64,000 nucleotides of DNA from Lysobacteraceae bacterium NML93-0793 (GCA_002324875.1 NTJG01000001.1:248001-312000); one strand, 5' to 3'. Shown: positions 1 to 9,265, counted from the stretch's first letter. Numbers and translations are program-made. The notes: generated by a model not told the origin, from the sequence alone.

Positions 1-91
1 CGACCGAGAGCGTATCGCCGACGATCGACCAGGCGCGCACGCCGCTGTCGCCGTGATGGTTGGCGTAGGGCTGAAGCTGGAACCGGGTCAT
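1..91 (-). CDS. hypothetical protein, 5' end only
   Basis: Only the first 30 codons are in the window; the gene runs off the left edge. The ATG at 91 is preceded by a GGAAG about 12 bases upstream. The visible peptide begins MTRFQLQPYANHHGDSGV and contains a Tyr-Ala-Asn...Gly-x-Ser-Gly pattern seen in small uncharacterised proteobacterial proteins. No function is assigned. The start is plausible because the peptide reads open to the edge and the codon usage is high-GC like its neighbours. Confidence 0.5.
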   Translation of the reverse strand, partial: MTRFQLQPYANHHGDSGVRAWSIVGDTLSV

Positions 92-304
92 CGGGACACT
101 TTGCTTCCAGTCGCTTCTGCCACGTGGCGGGCGGACATCGCGGCCGTCCCGCTCCGGTGCACGCCACGCGCGTCCGGCGGCGGACGCGGAGCGGGCGTCC
201 ACTGCTGACACGTGGGCATCCCCGCCGCACCCGCGCTGGATGCGCATGGACGTACACCGACGCGTCGCTCGCCCGCACGCGCCCTTGTCGCGCGCTGCGT
301 GCGC

Positions 305-3136
305 TCAGGCGGCGGCGGATTGCGAGGCCAGCACCGCGGCCTCGACGCTGGCGACGAGTTCGTGCTGGCGGAACGGCTTGCCGAGAATGGTCAGGTCCGG
401 ACCGAAGTCGGCCATGCTGGTGTAGCCCGAGACGATGACCACCGCCATCGACGGCAGGCGGCTGCGCACGTTGCGCGCCAGCTCCGCGCCGGTCATGCCC
501 GGCATCAGGTGGTCGGTGACCATGACGTCGGGCGTCAGGCCGCCGTCGAGGGCGACGATCGCTTCTTCGGCCGATGCCGCTTCGACGACCCGGAAGCCCA
601 TGTCGTCGAGCGCGTCCGCCGTGCACATGCGGACTGCCTCTTCGTCGTCGACGACGAGTGCAATGCCGCGGGAATCCGCTGTCGTGTTCACGTTGTGGTC
701 CTCGTGGTGATCTTCGTTGGCCGCCGCCGCCCGGCTTCCGACCGGCAACCAGAGTTCGATGGTGGTGCCCGCGCCCGGCGCGCTGTCGATGGCCAGGCGC
801 CCGCCGAGCTGGGAGGCCAGGCCATGGGCCATCGACAGGCCCAGCCCCGTGCCTTTGCCGATGCCCTTGGTGGAGAAGAACGGCTCGATCGCGCGTTGCC
901 GGGTGGTGTCGTCCATGCCCAGGCCGGTGTCGGCCACCGACACGACGACATAGTCGCCGATCGCGAGGTCGCCGGCCTCGCGGCGGCCGCGCAAGGTCCG
1001 GTTGTGCACGCCGAGCGTGAGCACGCCGCCGTCGGGCATCGCATCGCAGGCATTGACGCTGAGATTGAGGATCGCCATCTCCAGCTGGTTGGGATCGGCG
1101 ACCGCCGGCCACAGCGCGTCGTCGATCGCCAGGCGCATCTGGATGCGCGGGCTGCTGGAGCTGTCGATCAGCTCGGCCATGCCCGCGACCAGCGCGCCCA
1201 CGTCGACGTCCACCGGCTGCAGGGGCTGGCGCCGGGAAAAGGCGAGCAGGCGGTGCACCAGCGTCGCGGCGCGGTCGGCCGATCGCCGCGCGACCGCGAC
1301 CATGCGTGCGCGCCGCTCCTCGCGCGCGCCGGGATCCGCCGCGAGATCCAGCGCGGTGACGATCGGCGTGAGCAGGTTGTTGAAATCGTGGGCGACGCCA
1401 CCGGTCAGCTGGCCCATGGCCTCGAGCTTCTGCGACTGGCGCAGCGCGGCCTCGGCGTTGCGGCGTTCGGTGGTGTCGATCGCCTCGGGCACGATCGCGA
1501 TGATCCGGCCGCCCGTGTCGCGGATGGGGCGGATCGACAGATCGTAGCTGCGGGACCCGGACGGGAGCTGGACGGCGATCTCGTCGCGCACCGTCTCGCC
1601 TTCGGCCGCGCGCAGGAACAGGCCGCGCACGTGCTCGGGCATGCCGGGCGTGCCGCTGAACCACGGCGTGGTCCACAAGGTGCGGCCGACCACGTCGTCC
1701 ATCTCGACGCCAAGCGCTTCGAGCACGGTGCGGTTGGCATCGGTGAGCGTGCCGTCGAGCGTGCACATCGCCTGCAGCTGGTAGCTGGTCTCGAACAGCA
1801 CGCGCAGCTGCGCCTGGGACCGCGCGAGTGCGTCGGCCGCAGCCTGGATGTCGGTGACGTCGCGCGCGCTGCAATAGAAGCGGCCACCCTCGGGCGTCGC
1901 CACCCAGGACAAGGTGCGCAGACTGCCGCTGCGCGTGCGCCAGCGGTTCTCGAAGCTGCGTACAGGGCGCCCGTCGCGCAGCGACGCGAGCACGTCCCGG
2001 GTCACGGCCTGGTCGTCCTCGCAGACGTGCGCCCACCAGGTGTGGCCGTTCAATTCGTCGGCGTCCCAGCCCAGCAGTTGCGTCCAGGCCGGGTTGACCG
2101 ACTCGACGATGCCGTCGGGATCCACCACCGCGAGCAGATCGGGCGTCACCTGCCAGGTGAGCGAGCGGTCGCGGGCGCGCTCGATCACCTGCTGTTCCAG
2201 ATCGCTGTTGATGGTCTGGAGCTCGGTCTCGCGCGCGCGCAGGGCCAGATCGGACAGGCGCCGCGCGGTGACGTCGACGCCCTGCACGAAGATGCCGACC
2301 ACGCCCTTGTCGTCGATGACGGGCTGATAGACGAAATCCAGATAGCGCTCGACCGATGCGCTGCCGGGCGTGGCCTGGACGGCGAACCGCGCGCCGTCCG
2401 CGGAGAACGCCTGCGCACTGCGGAACACGCCGTCGAGCAGATCCACGTAGCCCTGGGCGACCGCTTCGGGCAGCGCCTCGGCGACGGGGCGCCCGATGAC
2501 CTGGCGGTGGTTGCCGATCAGGCGCTGGTAGGCCGGATTGATGTACTGGAACACGTGGTCCGGGCCGGTGAGCATCGCCATGAAACTCGGCGCCTGCTCG
2601 AACATGCGCCCGAACTGGTCGACGTCGGCCCGCAGCCGGCGCTCGTTCTGCACCTTGCGCGTGACGTCGGTGGTGATGTTGAGAAAGCCGCAGATCGTGC
2701 TGGCCTCGTCGCGCACCGGCGTGTACGAGAACGTCCAGTAGGTGTCTTCCGGATAGCCGTTGCGCAGCATCGTCAACGGCATGTCCTCGCTCCAGGTCGA
2801 GGTGCCGGACATCGCGCTGTCGACCAGCGGGCGGATATCCGCCCAGACGTCCGACCAGATCTCCTTGAGCGGTTGACCCAGGGCGCGTTCTTCCTTCGCG
2901 CCCAGCACCGGCGCATAGGCATCGTTGTAGAAGAGCGTGAGATCCGGGCCCCAGCACAGGCACATCGCGAAACGCGAGTCGAGCATCAGTGCGAGCGTCG
3001 TGCGCAGCGATTGCGGCCAGGTGTCGATGGGGCCGAGCGGGGTCGCCGCCCAGTCGAACGCAGCGATCTTGCCCGCCATCGCGCCATGCGTCGGCAGGAA
3101 ATCAAGGGTGCCGGTGGCAGGGGCGGGCACGTTCAA
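305..3136 (-). CDS. hybrid PAS sensor histidine kinase with C-terminal receiver domain
   Basis: A probably soluble multi-PAS sensor kinase of about 943 residues; no membrane segment is evident. The N-terminal PAS-like module (FDWAATPLGP, then LFYNDAY) is followed by at least three more PAS/PAC units. The HisKA motif GGVAHDFNNLL puts the phospho-accepting His near residue 583. The N box (NLSVNACDAM, near 695), G1 (DTGLGM) and G2 (GTGLGLS) are intact. The C-terminal receiver has DDE, the phospho-acceptor Asp near 875 (VTDHLMPGMTG) and Lys near 920 (GKP). The TTG at 3136 is preferred because it overlaps the upstream stop (TTGA) and keeps the conserved stretch before the ATG at 3079. A start at 3079 (924 residues) is possible. 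The signal sensed is unknown. Confidence 0.9.
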   Translation of the reverse strand: MNVPAPATGTLDFLPTHGAMAGKIAAFDWAATPLGPIDTWPQSLRTTLALMLDSRFAMCLCWGPDLTLFYNDAYAPVLGAKEERALGQPLKEIWSDVWADIRPLVDSAMSGTSTWSEDMPLTMLRNGYPEDTYWTFSYTPVRDEASTICGFLNITTDVTRKVQNERRLRADVDQFGRMFEQAPSFMAMLTGPDHVFQYINPAYQRLIGNHRQVIGRPVAEALPEAVAQGYVDLLDGVFRSAQAFSADGARFAVQATPGSASVERYLDFVYQPVIDDKGVVGIFVQGVDVTARRLSDLALRARETELQTINSDLEQQVIERARDRSLTWQVTPDLLAVVDPDGIVESVNPAWTQLLGWDADELNGHTWWAHVCEDDQAVTRDVLASLRDGRPVRSFENRWRTRSGSLRTLSWVATPEGGRFYCSARDVTDIQAAADALARSQAQLRVLFETSYQLQAMCTLDGTLTDANRTVLEALGVEMDDVVGRTLWTTPWFSGTPGMPEHVRGLFLRAAEGETVRDEIAVQLPSGSRSYDLSIRPIRDTGGRIIAIVPEAIDTTERRNAEAALRQSQKLEAMGQLTGGVAHDFNNLLTPIVTALDLAADPGAREERRARMVAVARRSADRAATLVHRLLAFSRRQPLQPVDVDVGALVAGMAELIDSSSSPRIQMRLAIDDALWPAVADPNQLEMAILNLSVNACDAMPDGGVLTLGVHNRTLRGRREAGDLAIGDYVVVSVADTGLGMDDTTRQRAIEPFFSTKGIGKGTGLGLSMAHGLASQLGGRLAIDSAPGAGTTIELWLPVGSRAAAANEDHHEDHNVNTTADSRGIALVVDDEEAVRMCTADALDDMGFRVVEAASAEEAIVALDGGLTPDVMVTDHLMPGMTGAELARNVRSRLPSMAVVIVSGYTSMADFGPDLTILGKPFRQHELVASVEAAVLASQSAAA

Positions 3137-3939
3137 GGCTCGTCTGGGCGACGTCGGGACGCGGCATCCTGCCACAGCGCCCCGTGGTGGAATGATGAGG
3201 ACTTCACACGCGCCTGCAGCGCCGCGGCGTTCGGGACCGCGCAGCCGGCGGCGGTGTTGTCGAAGATGACCCAGCGACGCGCGCATGCAGACGCGTCGAC
3301 CTCGTCCGCGATGCGCGCCAGCGCTTCGGGCGGGTAGGCGCTGCGGTAGAGCCGGGGCGTGCCGTGCAGGCGCCAGTACGCCAGCGCGTCACTGCCGCCG
3401 GGCCGGGCGTCGTCGCGATGGCGCGGCGGATCGGCCGCCACACGCGCGACGCGATGCCGCTGCAGCAGCGCATCGGCGGCCTCCGACAGCCAGCTCGCAT
3501 GGCGGGGTTCGCAGGCGATGTCGCCCGGCCAGCGCCGTCGCAGCATCGTCATGAATGTCGCGGCGACACGCGCGTCGAACGCGAGCGAAGGCGGCAGCTG
3601 GACCAGCAGCGCGCCGAGGCGATCCCCGAGTTGACCTGCCGCGGCTAGAAAGCCGTCCAGCGCGGGGCCGCAGCGCTGCAGACGTGCATCGTGGGTGATC
3701 GTGCGCGGCAGCTTGACCGAGAACCGGAACGCCGCCGGCACGCTGGCCGCCCAGCGCGCATACGTCGCGGGCCGGTGCGGGCGGTAGAAGGACGAGTTGA
3801 TTTCGACGCAGTCGAAGCGCGTGGCATAGCGGGCGAGCACGCTGTCGCCGTCATCGAAAAGCGCCGCGTCATGCCGGCCGATCGCCCACCCGGCGCAACC
3901 GATGCGCGGGGTGGCGTCGCGACGCGGAGGCGATGTCAT
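3133..3939 (-). CDS. DUF72 family protein (YecE-like)
   Basis: This 268-residue protein matches the DUF72/YecE family, a TIM-barrel-like fold of unknown biochemical role. Recognisable parts are the N-terminal IGCAGWAI, FDCVEINSSFYRPH, FRFSVKLPRTITHD, GALLVQLPPSL, EPRHASW, YWRLHGTPRLY and near the C terminus WVIFDNTAAG. Its length is normal for the family. The stop overlaps the likely TTG start of the downstream sensor kinase, so the two are probably cotranscribed, but this does not reveal a shared function. Confidence 0.88.
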   Translation of the reverse strand: MTSPPRRDATPRIGCAGWAIGRHDAALFDDGDSVLARYATRFDCVEINSSFYRPHRPATYARWAASVPAAFRFSVKLPRTITHDARLQRCGPALDGFLAAAGQLGDRLGALLVQLPPSLAFDARVAATFMTMLRRRWPGDIACEPRHASWLSEAADALLQRHRVARVAADPPRHRDDARPGGSDALAYWRLHGTPRLYRSAYPPEALARIADEVDASACARRWVIFDNTAAGCAVPNAAALQARVKSSSFHHGALWQDAASRRRPDEP

Positions 3940-4056
3940 CGGACCGCAGGTGACACGGGGCGCGGCCTGGAACCGATCGATCCGTTTGTCTGCGCGCGGC
4001 CGGCGCCTTGCGCGAATGACAGCAGGGACGAACAGCGCGTGGCCACGTCAATGTTT

Positions 4057-4668
4057 TCAGCGTTCGATCGGCGGATAGGGCCGTTCGGCCAGCAGCCGTG
4101 CCAGATGCGCGGCGTTGCTGGCGATCGTGCGGATCGTCTCGCGTACCTTGTCCGGCGTTGCCTCGAGATCCTTGAAGTCGGTACTGCCCATCGCCTCGCC
4201 CACCCAGTACGGCGGCGACCCGCCGGGAACGGTGAAGCCCACGTCGACCAGGCCCTGACACAGCTGGGCATGTACGTGGTGCGCGCCGTCCTCGTTGCCG
4301 ACCACCGCGGGAATCGCGACCTTGCCGAAGGTGGGATACCGGCCGTCGTCACCGATCTCGCCCAGCACCGCGTCCAGCCGCTCGAGAACGCGTTGGGCGA
4401 TGCTCGACGGATGCCCCATCCAGATCGGCGTGGCGATCACGAGAATCTGCGCATCCATGATCCGCGTGCGCAGTTCGGGCCACTGGTCGCCGTCGCCCTC
4501 GTCGGCGCGGACGCCGGGCTTGACGTCGAAGTCGACCACGCGCGCGCTGCCGGTGCGGACGTCGTGTCGCCCCAGCCCTTCCAGCACCTGGTCGAGCATG
4601 CGCTGCGTCGACGAGGGTGCGCTGCCGGATTTCAGCGTGCAGTTGAGGCCGAAGGCGGTGAGGGACAT
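4057..4668 (-). CDS. NAD(P)H-dependent FMN reductase / flavodoxin-family protein
   Basis: A 203-residue flavodoxin-fold oxidoreductase of the FMN reductase superfamily. It begins MSLTAFGLNCTLKSG, where the loop after strand 1 resembles the FMN phosphate-binding site. It contains ILVIATPIWMGHPSS, the typical second flavin loop, and later VPGGSPPYWVG. The ATG at 4668 was chosen over the upstream in-frame ATG at 4722 because the flavodoxin fold starts immediately after it. The gene is divergent from an MFS transporter and shares a 174-base intergenic region with an inverted repeat, so the two are probably co-regulated. The physiological substrate is unknown; quinones or nitro compounds are common in this superfamily. 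Confidence 0.85.
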   Translation of the reverse strand: MSLTAFGLNCTLKSGSAPSSTQRMLDQVLEGLGRHDVRTGSARVVDFDVKPGVRADEGDGDQWPELRTRIMDAQILVIATPIWMGHPSSIAQRVLERLDAVLGEIGDDGRYPTFGKVAIPAVVGNEDGAHHVHAQLCQGLVDVGFTVPGGSPPYWVGEAMGSTDFKDLEATPDKVRETIRTIASNAAHLARLLAERPYPPIER

Positions 4669-4797
4669 GGGCAATCCAGTGGCAGCGGGGCGACCACTGT
4701 TCGCGCTCGCGTGTCCACGCATCGTCGTTGCATGGCGGGGACAGCTGAACCGGTATGCAGCGTCCGCCCAGTGCGCGCGCCGGGTTTGTTCCGGTTT

Positions 4798-4812
4798 TGC
4801 TGCAATGCAGCA
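4798..4812. promoter_or_regulatory. candidate operator: perfect dyad between divergent reductase and MFS genes
   Basis: TGCTGC-AAT-GCAGCA is a perfect 6-bp inverted repeat with a 3-base centre. It lies just before a -10-like CATAAT (4811-4816), with a weak TTGTTC 19 bases further upstream (4786-4791). The position, overlapping a probable rightward promoter in a divergent intergenic region, fits a repressor or LysR/HxlR-type site. No regulator gene is adjacent, so the binding protein is unknown. Confidence 0.45.
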
Positions 4813-4842
4813 TAATGCGATGCTTCGCCTGCGTCCGCCGTC

Positions 4843-6051
4843 ATGACCCGTCCAGTGCCCGAATCACATCCCATGCCACGCCGCACGGCCGGCTGGATCC
4901 TCAGCGTGCTGGCGCTGGGCGGCTTCGCCATCGGGACCAGCGAATTCGCGATGATGGGCCTGATGCCGGAACTGGTGCGTGCCTTCGGGGTCAGCGAACC
5001 GCAGGTCGGGCACATGATCAGCAGCTACGCGCTCGGCGTGGTCGTCGGCGCACCGTTGCTCGCTGTGCTCGGTGCTTCGTGGCCGCGCCGGTCGCTGCTG
5101 ATCGCGTTGATGGGGTTCTACGCACTGGGCAACCTCGCGACCGCGCTGGCGCCCACGTATCCGACGATGCTGATCGCACGCTTCGTCGCCGGTCTGCCGC
5201 ACGGCGCTTACTTCGGAGTCGCCATGCTGGTGGCGGCCTCCATCAGCGCGCCGGGGCAGCGCGGCGCCGCGGTGAGCCGCGTGCTGCTGGGCCTGTCGAT
5301 CGCGATCCTGGTCGGCAATCCGCTTGCGACGTGGCTCGGCCAGCTGTCGAGCTGGCGCTGGACCTTCGCGCTGGTGGCCGGTCTCGCGCTGGTGACCGCC
5401 GCCTGTGTCTGGCGCCTGCTCGCCGCGACACCCGCCGACGCGGCCCAGACACCGATGCGCGAACTGCGCGCGTTCAACCGGGCCCAGGTCTGGTATGCGC
5501 TCGCGATCGGCGCGGTCGGCTTCGCCGGCATGTTCTGCGTCTTCAGTTATCTGGCGCCCACGCTGATCCACGTCACCGGCGTGGCCGAACGATGGATCCC
5601 GATCGCGCTCGCGGCCTTCGGTGTCGGCGCGATCGGCGGCAATCTGGCCGGCGGCTGGCTGTTCGACCGGCTGCAGTTCCGTGCGGTCGCGGTGATTCTC
5701 GGCTGGTCGCTCGGCGTGCTGCTGCTGTTTCCGCTGGCGGCGCAGACGCCGTGGTCGATCCTGCCGGCGATCGTCGCACTGGGCACGATGGGCGCGCTGG
5801 CGCCGGTGTTGCAGGCACGGTTGATGGACGTGGCCGGCGATGCACAGACGCTCGCCGCCGCGTCGAACCACGCGGCGTTCAACACCGCCAATGCGCTCGG
5901 GCCGTGGCTGGGTGGCCTGGCGATCGGCGCCGGCCTGGGCTGGACCGCCACCGGCTACGTGGGCGCTGCGACCGCCGCCGCGGGCCTGGCGATCTACCTC
6001 CACGCGCGCCGCGATGCGCGCCGTGCGCGAATGGTCGACGCTGCCTGCTGA
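4843..6051 (+). CDS. MFS transporter (DHA1 family, AraJ/YdhP-like)
   Basis: A 402-residue inner-membrane protein with about 12 hydrophobic segments. The N-terminal signature is of the arabinose-efflux/YdhP type: GGFAIGTSEFAMMGLMPEL in the first helix, SYALGVVVGAPLLA in the second, and a loop with two Arg (SWPRRS). FVAGLPHGAYFGVA in helix 4 is also typical. It is predicted to export small molecules by proton antiport; the substrate is unknown. It is divergent from a flavodoxin-fold reductase, a pairing often linked to redox-active or electrophilic compounds. No strong ribosome site precedes the ATG at 4843; the ATG at 4873 is an alternative. Confidence 0.9.
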   Translation: MTRPVPESHPMPRRTAGWILSVLALGGFAIGTSEFAMMGLMPELVRAFGVSEPQVGHMISSYALGVVVGAPLLAVLGASWPRRSLLIALMGFYALGNLATALAPTYPTMLIARFVAGLPHGAYFGVAMLVAASISAPGQRGAAVSRVLLGLSIAILVGNPLATWLGQLSSWRWTFALVAGLALVTAACVWRLLAATPADAAQTPMRELRAFNRAQVWYALAIGAVGFAGMFCVFSYLAPTLIHVTGVAERWIPIALAAFGVGAIGGNLAGGWLFDRLQFRAVAVILGWSLGVLLLFPLAAQTPWSILPAIVALGTMGALAPVLQARLMDVAGDAQTLAAASNHAAFNTANALGPWLGGLAIGAGLGWTATGYVGAATAAAGLAIYLHARRDARRARMVDAAC

Positions 6052-6126
6052 GCCGCGTCGCCTTCACGCCGGGTGCTCGTTCGCGCATCGACACTGCCGG
6101 TCGAACCCACGATCCCGGAGTGAGCG

Positions 6127-6861
6127 ATGGCATCGCGAAAGAACAAGGCCGCTGAAGACGCGCAGACGATCGCGAAGCTGATCGAGGACATCGACATCAC
6201 GATGTTCACCACGGTCGGCAGCGAGGGCTATCTGGTCAGTCGGCCACTGTCGACGCAGAAGGCGCAGTTCGACGGCGAGAAGGTCTGGTTCTTCGTCGCC
6301 GGCGACAGCCCGAAGGTCGCGGAGATCGAGCGCAATTCCAAGGTCAACCTGGCCTATGCGTCCAAGGGCCGCAACACCTACGTCTCGATGGCCGGCGACG
6401 CCTACGTCAACAACGATCCGGTCAAGATCGAGGCGTTCTGGAACGATGCGCTGAAGGCCTATTTTCCGCGCGGCATCAATGATCCGAAGCTCACCCTGAT
6501 CGAAGTGGCGGTGCGCACGGCCGAATTCTGGGATGGCCCGGGCTCGCTGATCGGCAAGGCGATCGCTTTCGCGGTCGCCCGCGTGACCAAGCGCGACGAC
6601 GCGATGGGTGAGAACCGCATCGTCGACCTGCGCCAGGGCCGCGCGACCTCCAAGTCGCCCCGGGCTCGCGCGACCGCGGCGAAGACCCCCGCCAGGAAGG
6701 CCGCATCCAGCCGGGCCCCGGCGAAGAAGGCAACGGCGAAGAAGCCAACGGCGAAGAAAGCGACGGCGAAAAAGACCGCGACGAAGAGGTCAGCGACAAC
6801 GTCGTCGACAGCGTCGAAGAAGACCGCAACCCGAAAAGCCACCAAAGCCGCGCGTCGCTGA
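6127..6861 (+). CDS. PPOx-fold (general stress protein 26-like) protein with histone H1-like Lys/Ala tail
   Basis: Residues 1 to about 165 form a pyridoxamine-5'-phosphate-oxidase-like split barrel of the general stress protein 26 group: FTTVGSEGYLVSRPLST, VWFFVAGDSPKV, VNLAYASKGRNTYVSMAG and FWNDALKAYFPRGI. Such proteins usually bind FMN, FAD or F420. Residues from about 172 to 244 are low-complexity Lys/Ala/Thr/Arg with repeated AKK(A/P)TAKK units, like bacterial histone H1-type tails. The tail suggests DNA or nucleoid binding, but this is inference. A good ribosome site (GGAGTGAGCG) precedes the ATG. The tail is encoded by an internally repetitive GCGAAGAA-like tract at about 6715-6795. 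Confidence 0.85.
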   Translation: MASRKNKAAEDAQTIAKLIEDIDITMFTTVGSEGYLVSRPLSTQKAQFDGEKVWFFVAGDSPKVAEIERNSKVNLAYASKGRNTYVSMAGDAYVNNDPVKIEAFWNDALKAYFPRGINDPKLTLIEVAVRTAEFWDGPGSLIGKAIAFAVARVTKRDDAMGENRIVDLRQGRATSKSPRARATAAKTPARKAASSRAPAKKATAKKPTAKKATAKKTATKRSATTSSTASKKTATRKATKAARR

Positions 6862-7029
6862 CGCGCGTGTGGCGGATACTGCGGGCCGCGCATTGCGCGG
6901 GCCGTTTCGTTGCTGCAGCCGGGTCCCGGCCGCGGGAATGAAGCGGATACGCCGCCGATGCGCATGCGGGATGCATCGCTCCGACGCCGCTTTGCCGGCA
7001 CACTGGACGCCCCTGTCCGATCCGCTGCC

Positions 7030-7575
7030 ATGCTGCCCGACCACGACTTCGATCCCGACGACAATTTCGCGACCGGCGACGACGCACCCGAGTTCGATGA
7101 CGAGGCCGGCGTCGAGGCGCTGATCTGGCAGTGGTTGCTGCTGGTCAACCCGGGTGACGAAGAGGCCGCGCAGCAGCAGTTCCGCGACTGGCAGGAGAGC
7201 GGCAGCGGCGAGGACGCCGCCGACATCGCCGTCGCCGCACTGCTCGATGCCACCGACTGGCGGGCCACCTTCCGCGTCGATGAAACCGAGCCGGGCACGC
7301 TGATCGACGCGATCAATGCGCTCGCGGGCCGGTTCCGGGTCGAGATCGACTGGGGTGTGGAAGACCCGACCGATGCCACGCAACTGGCCGGCCTCTCGCC
7401 GGGGGCGCTCGTCGAAACGGCGTACGACCAGCTGCGGATCGAGGGCTACACCCTGTGGGTCTGGGACGACGGCGACGCTCTGGTGTCCGGCGCCATCGCA
7501 GCCCGTGACGACGATGAGGGTATGCGCGTCCTCAGCCATGCGCTCGGACTGGATCTGCGCCCCGGCAACGGCTGA
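7030..7575 (+). CDS. acidic hypothetical protein, possibly DUF6630 family
   Basis: A 181-residue, strongly acidic cytoplasmic protein with an Asp/Glu-rich N terminus, then LIWQWLLLVNPGDEEAAQQQFRDWQ and a C-terminal domain with GYTLWVWDDGDALVSG. The pattern resembles DUF6630 proteins common in Xanthomonadaceae; this is recognition from memory, not a search. The ATG at 7030 was chosen because the earlier in-frame sequence is Arg-rich and lacks protein character. Function unknown. Confidence 0.72.
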   Translation: MLPDHDFDPDDNFATGDDAPEFDDEAGVEALIWQWLLLVNPGDEEAAQQQFRDWQESGSGEDAADIAVAALLDATDWRATFRVDETEPGTLIDAINALAGRFRVEIDWGVEDPTDATQLAGLSPGALVETAYDQLRIEGYTLWVWDDGDALVSGAIAARDDDEGMRVLSHALGLDLRPGNG

Positions 7576-7649
7576 ACAGGCGGCCTGCACGTCGCATTCC
7601 CGGCCGACCTGCTAGCGTCGGCGCGTCGATCACCGCATGGGAGGGTGCG

Positions 7650-8021
7650 ATGGACGCAAAGCGGAATTCCTTGCGACGGCACGTCGTCACGGCGGCCCTG
7701 CTGTGCGCAGTGGCCTGGAGCGGGCACGCGCTGGCGTCCGGTCCCGCGACGGCCGAGGCGGTTGATCCGTCCTATCCGGCAGCGCGCGGCCACGAGGCGC
7801 CGTGGCTCGAGCCGATCGAACGCAGCCACCCGATCCGGCGCATGTCGTCGTTGAAGTCCGAGTACCGGCGTATCCGCGAACTCCGCCGTACGCAGATCCA
7901 GCCCGAGTACGAACGCCGCGTCGCCGAAGGCGAGGACGATGCCGACGCCTGGCGCGAGGCGACGTTGCGCGAAGTGGCGCGGCGCGACCTGCGCGATTTG
8001 CGGGCGCGCCTGGAGCGTTGA
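7650..8021 (+). CDS. small secreted hypothetical protein
   Basis: A 123-residue protein with a clear signal peptide: a basic N terminus, a hydrophobic stretch TAALLCAVAWSG, and probable cleavage after HALASG or ALA. The mature part is very charged, rich in Arg and Glu, and probably helical (SLKSEYRRIRELRRTQ, then [21 protein letters not shown]). A strong GGGAGGG ribosome site precedes the ATG. A periplasmic location is likely; no family was recognised. Confidence 0.7.
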   Translation: MDAKRNSLRRHVVTAALLCAVAWSGHALASGPATAEAVDPSYPAARGHEAPWLEPIERSHPIRRMSSLKSEYRRIRELRRTQIQPEYERRVAEGEDDADAWREATLREVARRDLRDLRARLER

Positions 8022-8194
8022 TCGCGGCAACATCGCGGGCTGCGTTCGCAGCACGACCAGGTCTGCACATCGACGTGTTCGATTCACTGCTTCCACACTG
8101 TGGACACGGTTTTCAGGCGCGCCACAGGGCGCAGTCGCCGTAGCGGCGGACAGCGTGCTCACCGATCGCGATCGTGATTCGGTTCGCGCGGGCT

Positions 8195-9265
8195 TCAGCG
8201 CGGCACGGGCGCGCGATCCGCTTCGGCCTCGTCGAGCGCCGCCTCCGCGTCTTCGCGGGCCCGGGCATCGGCGTCCAGACCCGCATCGGCGTCGTTCTCG
8301 CCGGGGGAGAGCGCGAGCTCGACGAGGATCGGAAAGTGGTCCGAACCGATGTCCGGCAGGCGTCGCATGCCCACCAGGGTGAAATGGCGGCTGTGGAACA
8401 GATGGTCCAGCGGCCAGCGCAGGCCCGGCAGGTGGGCATGGAAGGTGTTGAACATGCCCCGGCCGATGCGCGGATCCAGCAGTCCGCTGACCTTGCGGAA
8501 CAGGCGCGTCGTGCGCGACCAGGCCACGTCGTTGAGATCGCCGGCAACGATCACCGGAACGGGCGAGGCGCGGGCGGCGCGTCCGACGGCGACCAGTTCG
8601 GCATCGCGCTCGACCGAACTGTCGGCTTCGGTCGGACTGGGCGGACGCGGGTGCAGTGCGTGCAGGGCGATATGCCGGCCTTCGAGGTCCAGCGTGGCGT
8701 GCATCGAGGGAATGTCGTCCTCCACCAGATAACGGATGCGCGGCGTCAGCAGCGGCAGGCGCGAATAGACGTGCATGCCGTAGAGGTTGTCGAGCGGACA
8801 GCGGATCACGTGCGGCATCGTGTCCTGCAGCGTGTCGAGTCGGCCTTCCCACCAGGTGTCGGTCTCCAGCGCGATCAGCACGTCCGGCGCGTGCTCGCGG
8901 ACGAGCGACAGCAGGCGGTCCGCGTTGCGGTTGTGCATCAGGACGTTGCTCGCCATCAGGCGGAGACGCGGCTGCGCGCCCGCCGGCGCCGAGTGCACTT
9001 CGGGCCGGGCCAGCCGTGTGTACGGGACGATCCACCACGCCTGCCACAGCATGCAGGCGGCGTTGACGGCGACGATCGCGACCGTCCAGGCATCGTCCAG
9101 CGGATGCAACGCGAGATGCAGCACCAGCACCAGCGCCGAGAGCACGGTCAGCTGCAGTCTCGGGAAATCGAAGCCGCGGATCCACCACACGCCGCTGCGG
9201 ACCGTGGGCGCGAGCGTCGCCAGGACGAGCAGGCCGGTGGCGATCGCGAAAACGGCGGTGAGCAC
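8195..9265 (-). CDS. endonuclease/exonuclease/phosphatase family membrane protein
   Basis: A 356-residue protein with three N-terminal membrane segments (about residues 1-20, 35-55 and 60-80), followed by an EEP catalytic domain. The visible motifs are LMASNVLMHN (strand with the conserved Asn), LIALETDTWW (metal-binding Glu), HALHPRPPSP (active-site His), VIVAGDLNDVAWS (GDLN catalytic Asp/Asn) and IGSDHFPILVEL (SDHFP catalytic Asp-His). The domain probably faces the periplasm. The C-terminal tail is acidic and low-complexity. The substrate may be a nucleic acid, phospholipid or phosphoester; context does not decide. Confidence 0.88.
   Translation of the reverse strand: MLTAVFAIATGLLVLATLAPTVRSGVWWIRGFDFPRLQLTVLSALVLVLHLALHPLDDAWTVAIVAVNAACMLWQAWWIVPYTRLARPEVHSAPAGAQPRLRLMASNVLMHNRNADRLLSLVREHAPDVLIALETDTWWEGRLDTLQDTMPHVIRCPLDNLYGMHVYSRLPLLTPRIRYLVEDDIPSMHATLDLEGRHIALHALHPRPPSPTEADSSVERDAELVAVGRAARASPVPVIVAGDLNDVAWSRTTRLFRKVSGLLDPRIGRGMFNTFHAHLPGLRWPLDHLFHSRHFTLVGMRRLPDIGSDHFPILVELALSPGENDADAGLDADARAREDAEAALDEAEADRAPVPR

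Noticed and set aside
212-3337. 1041-residue plus-strand open frame
   Set aside because: It is antisense to the sensor kinase, Arg/Ala/Val-rich and without any domain; the minus-strand frame has complete kinase motifs.
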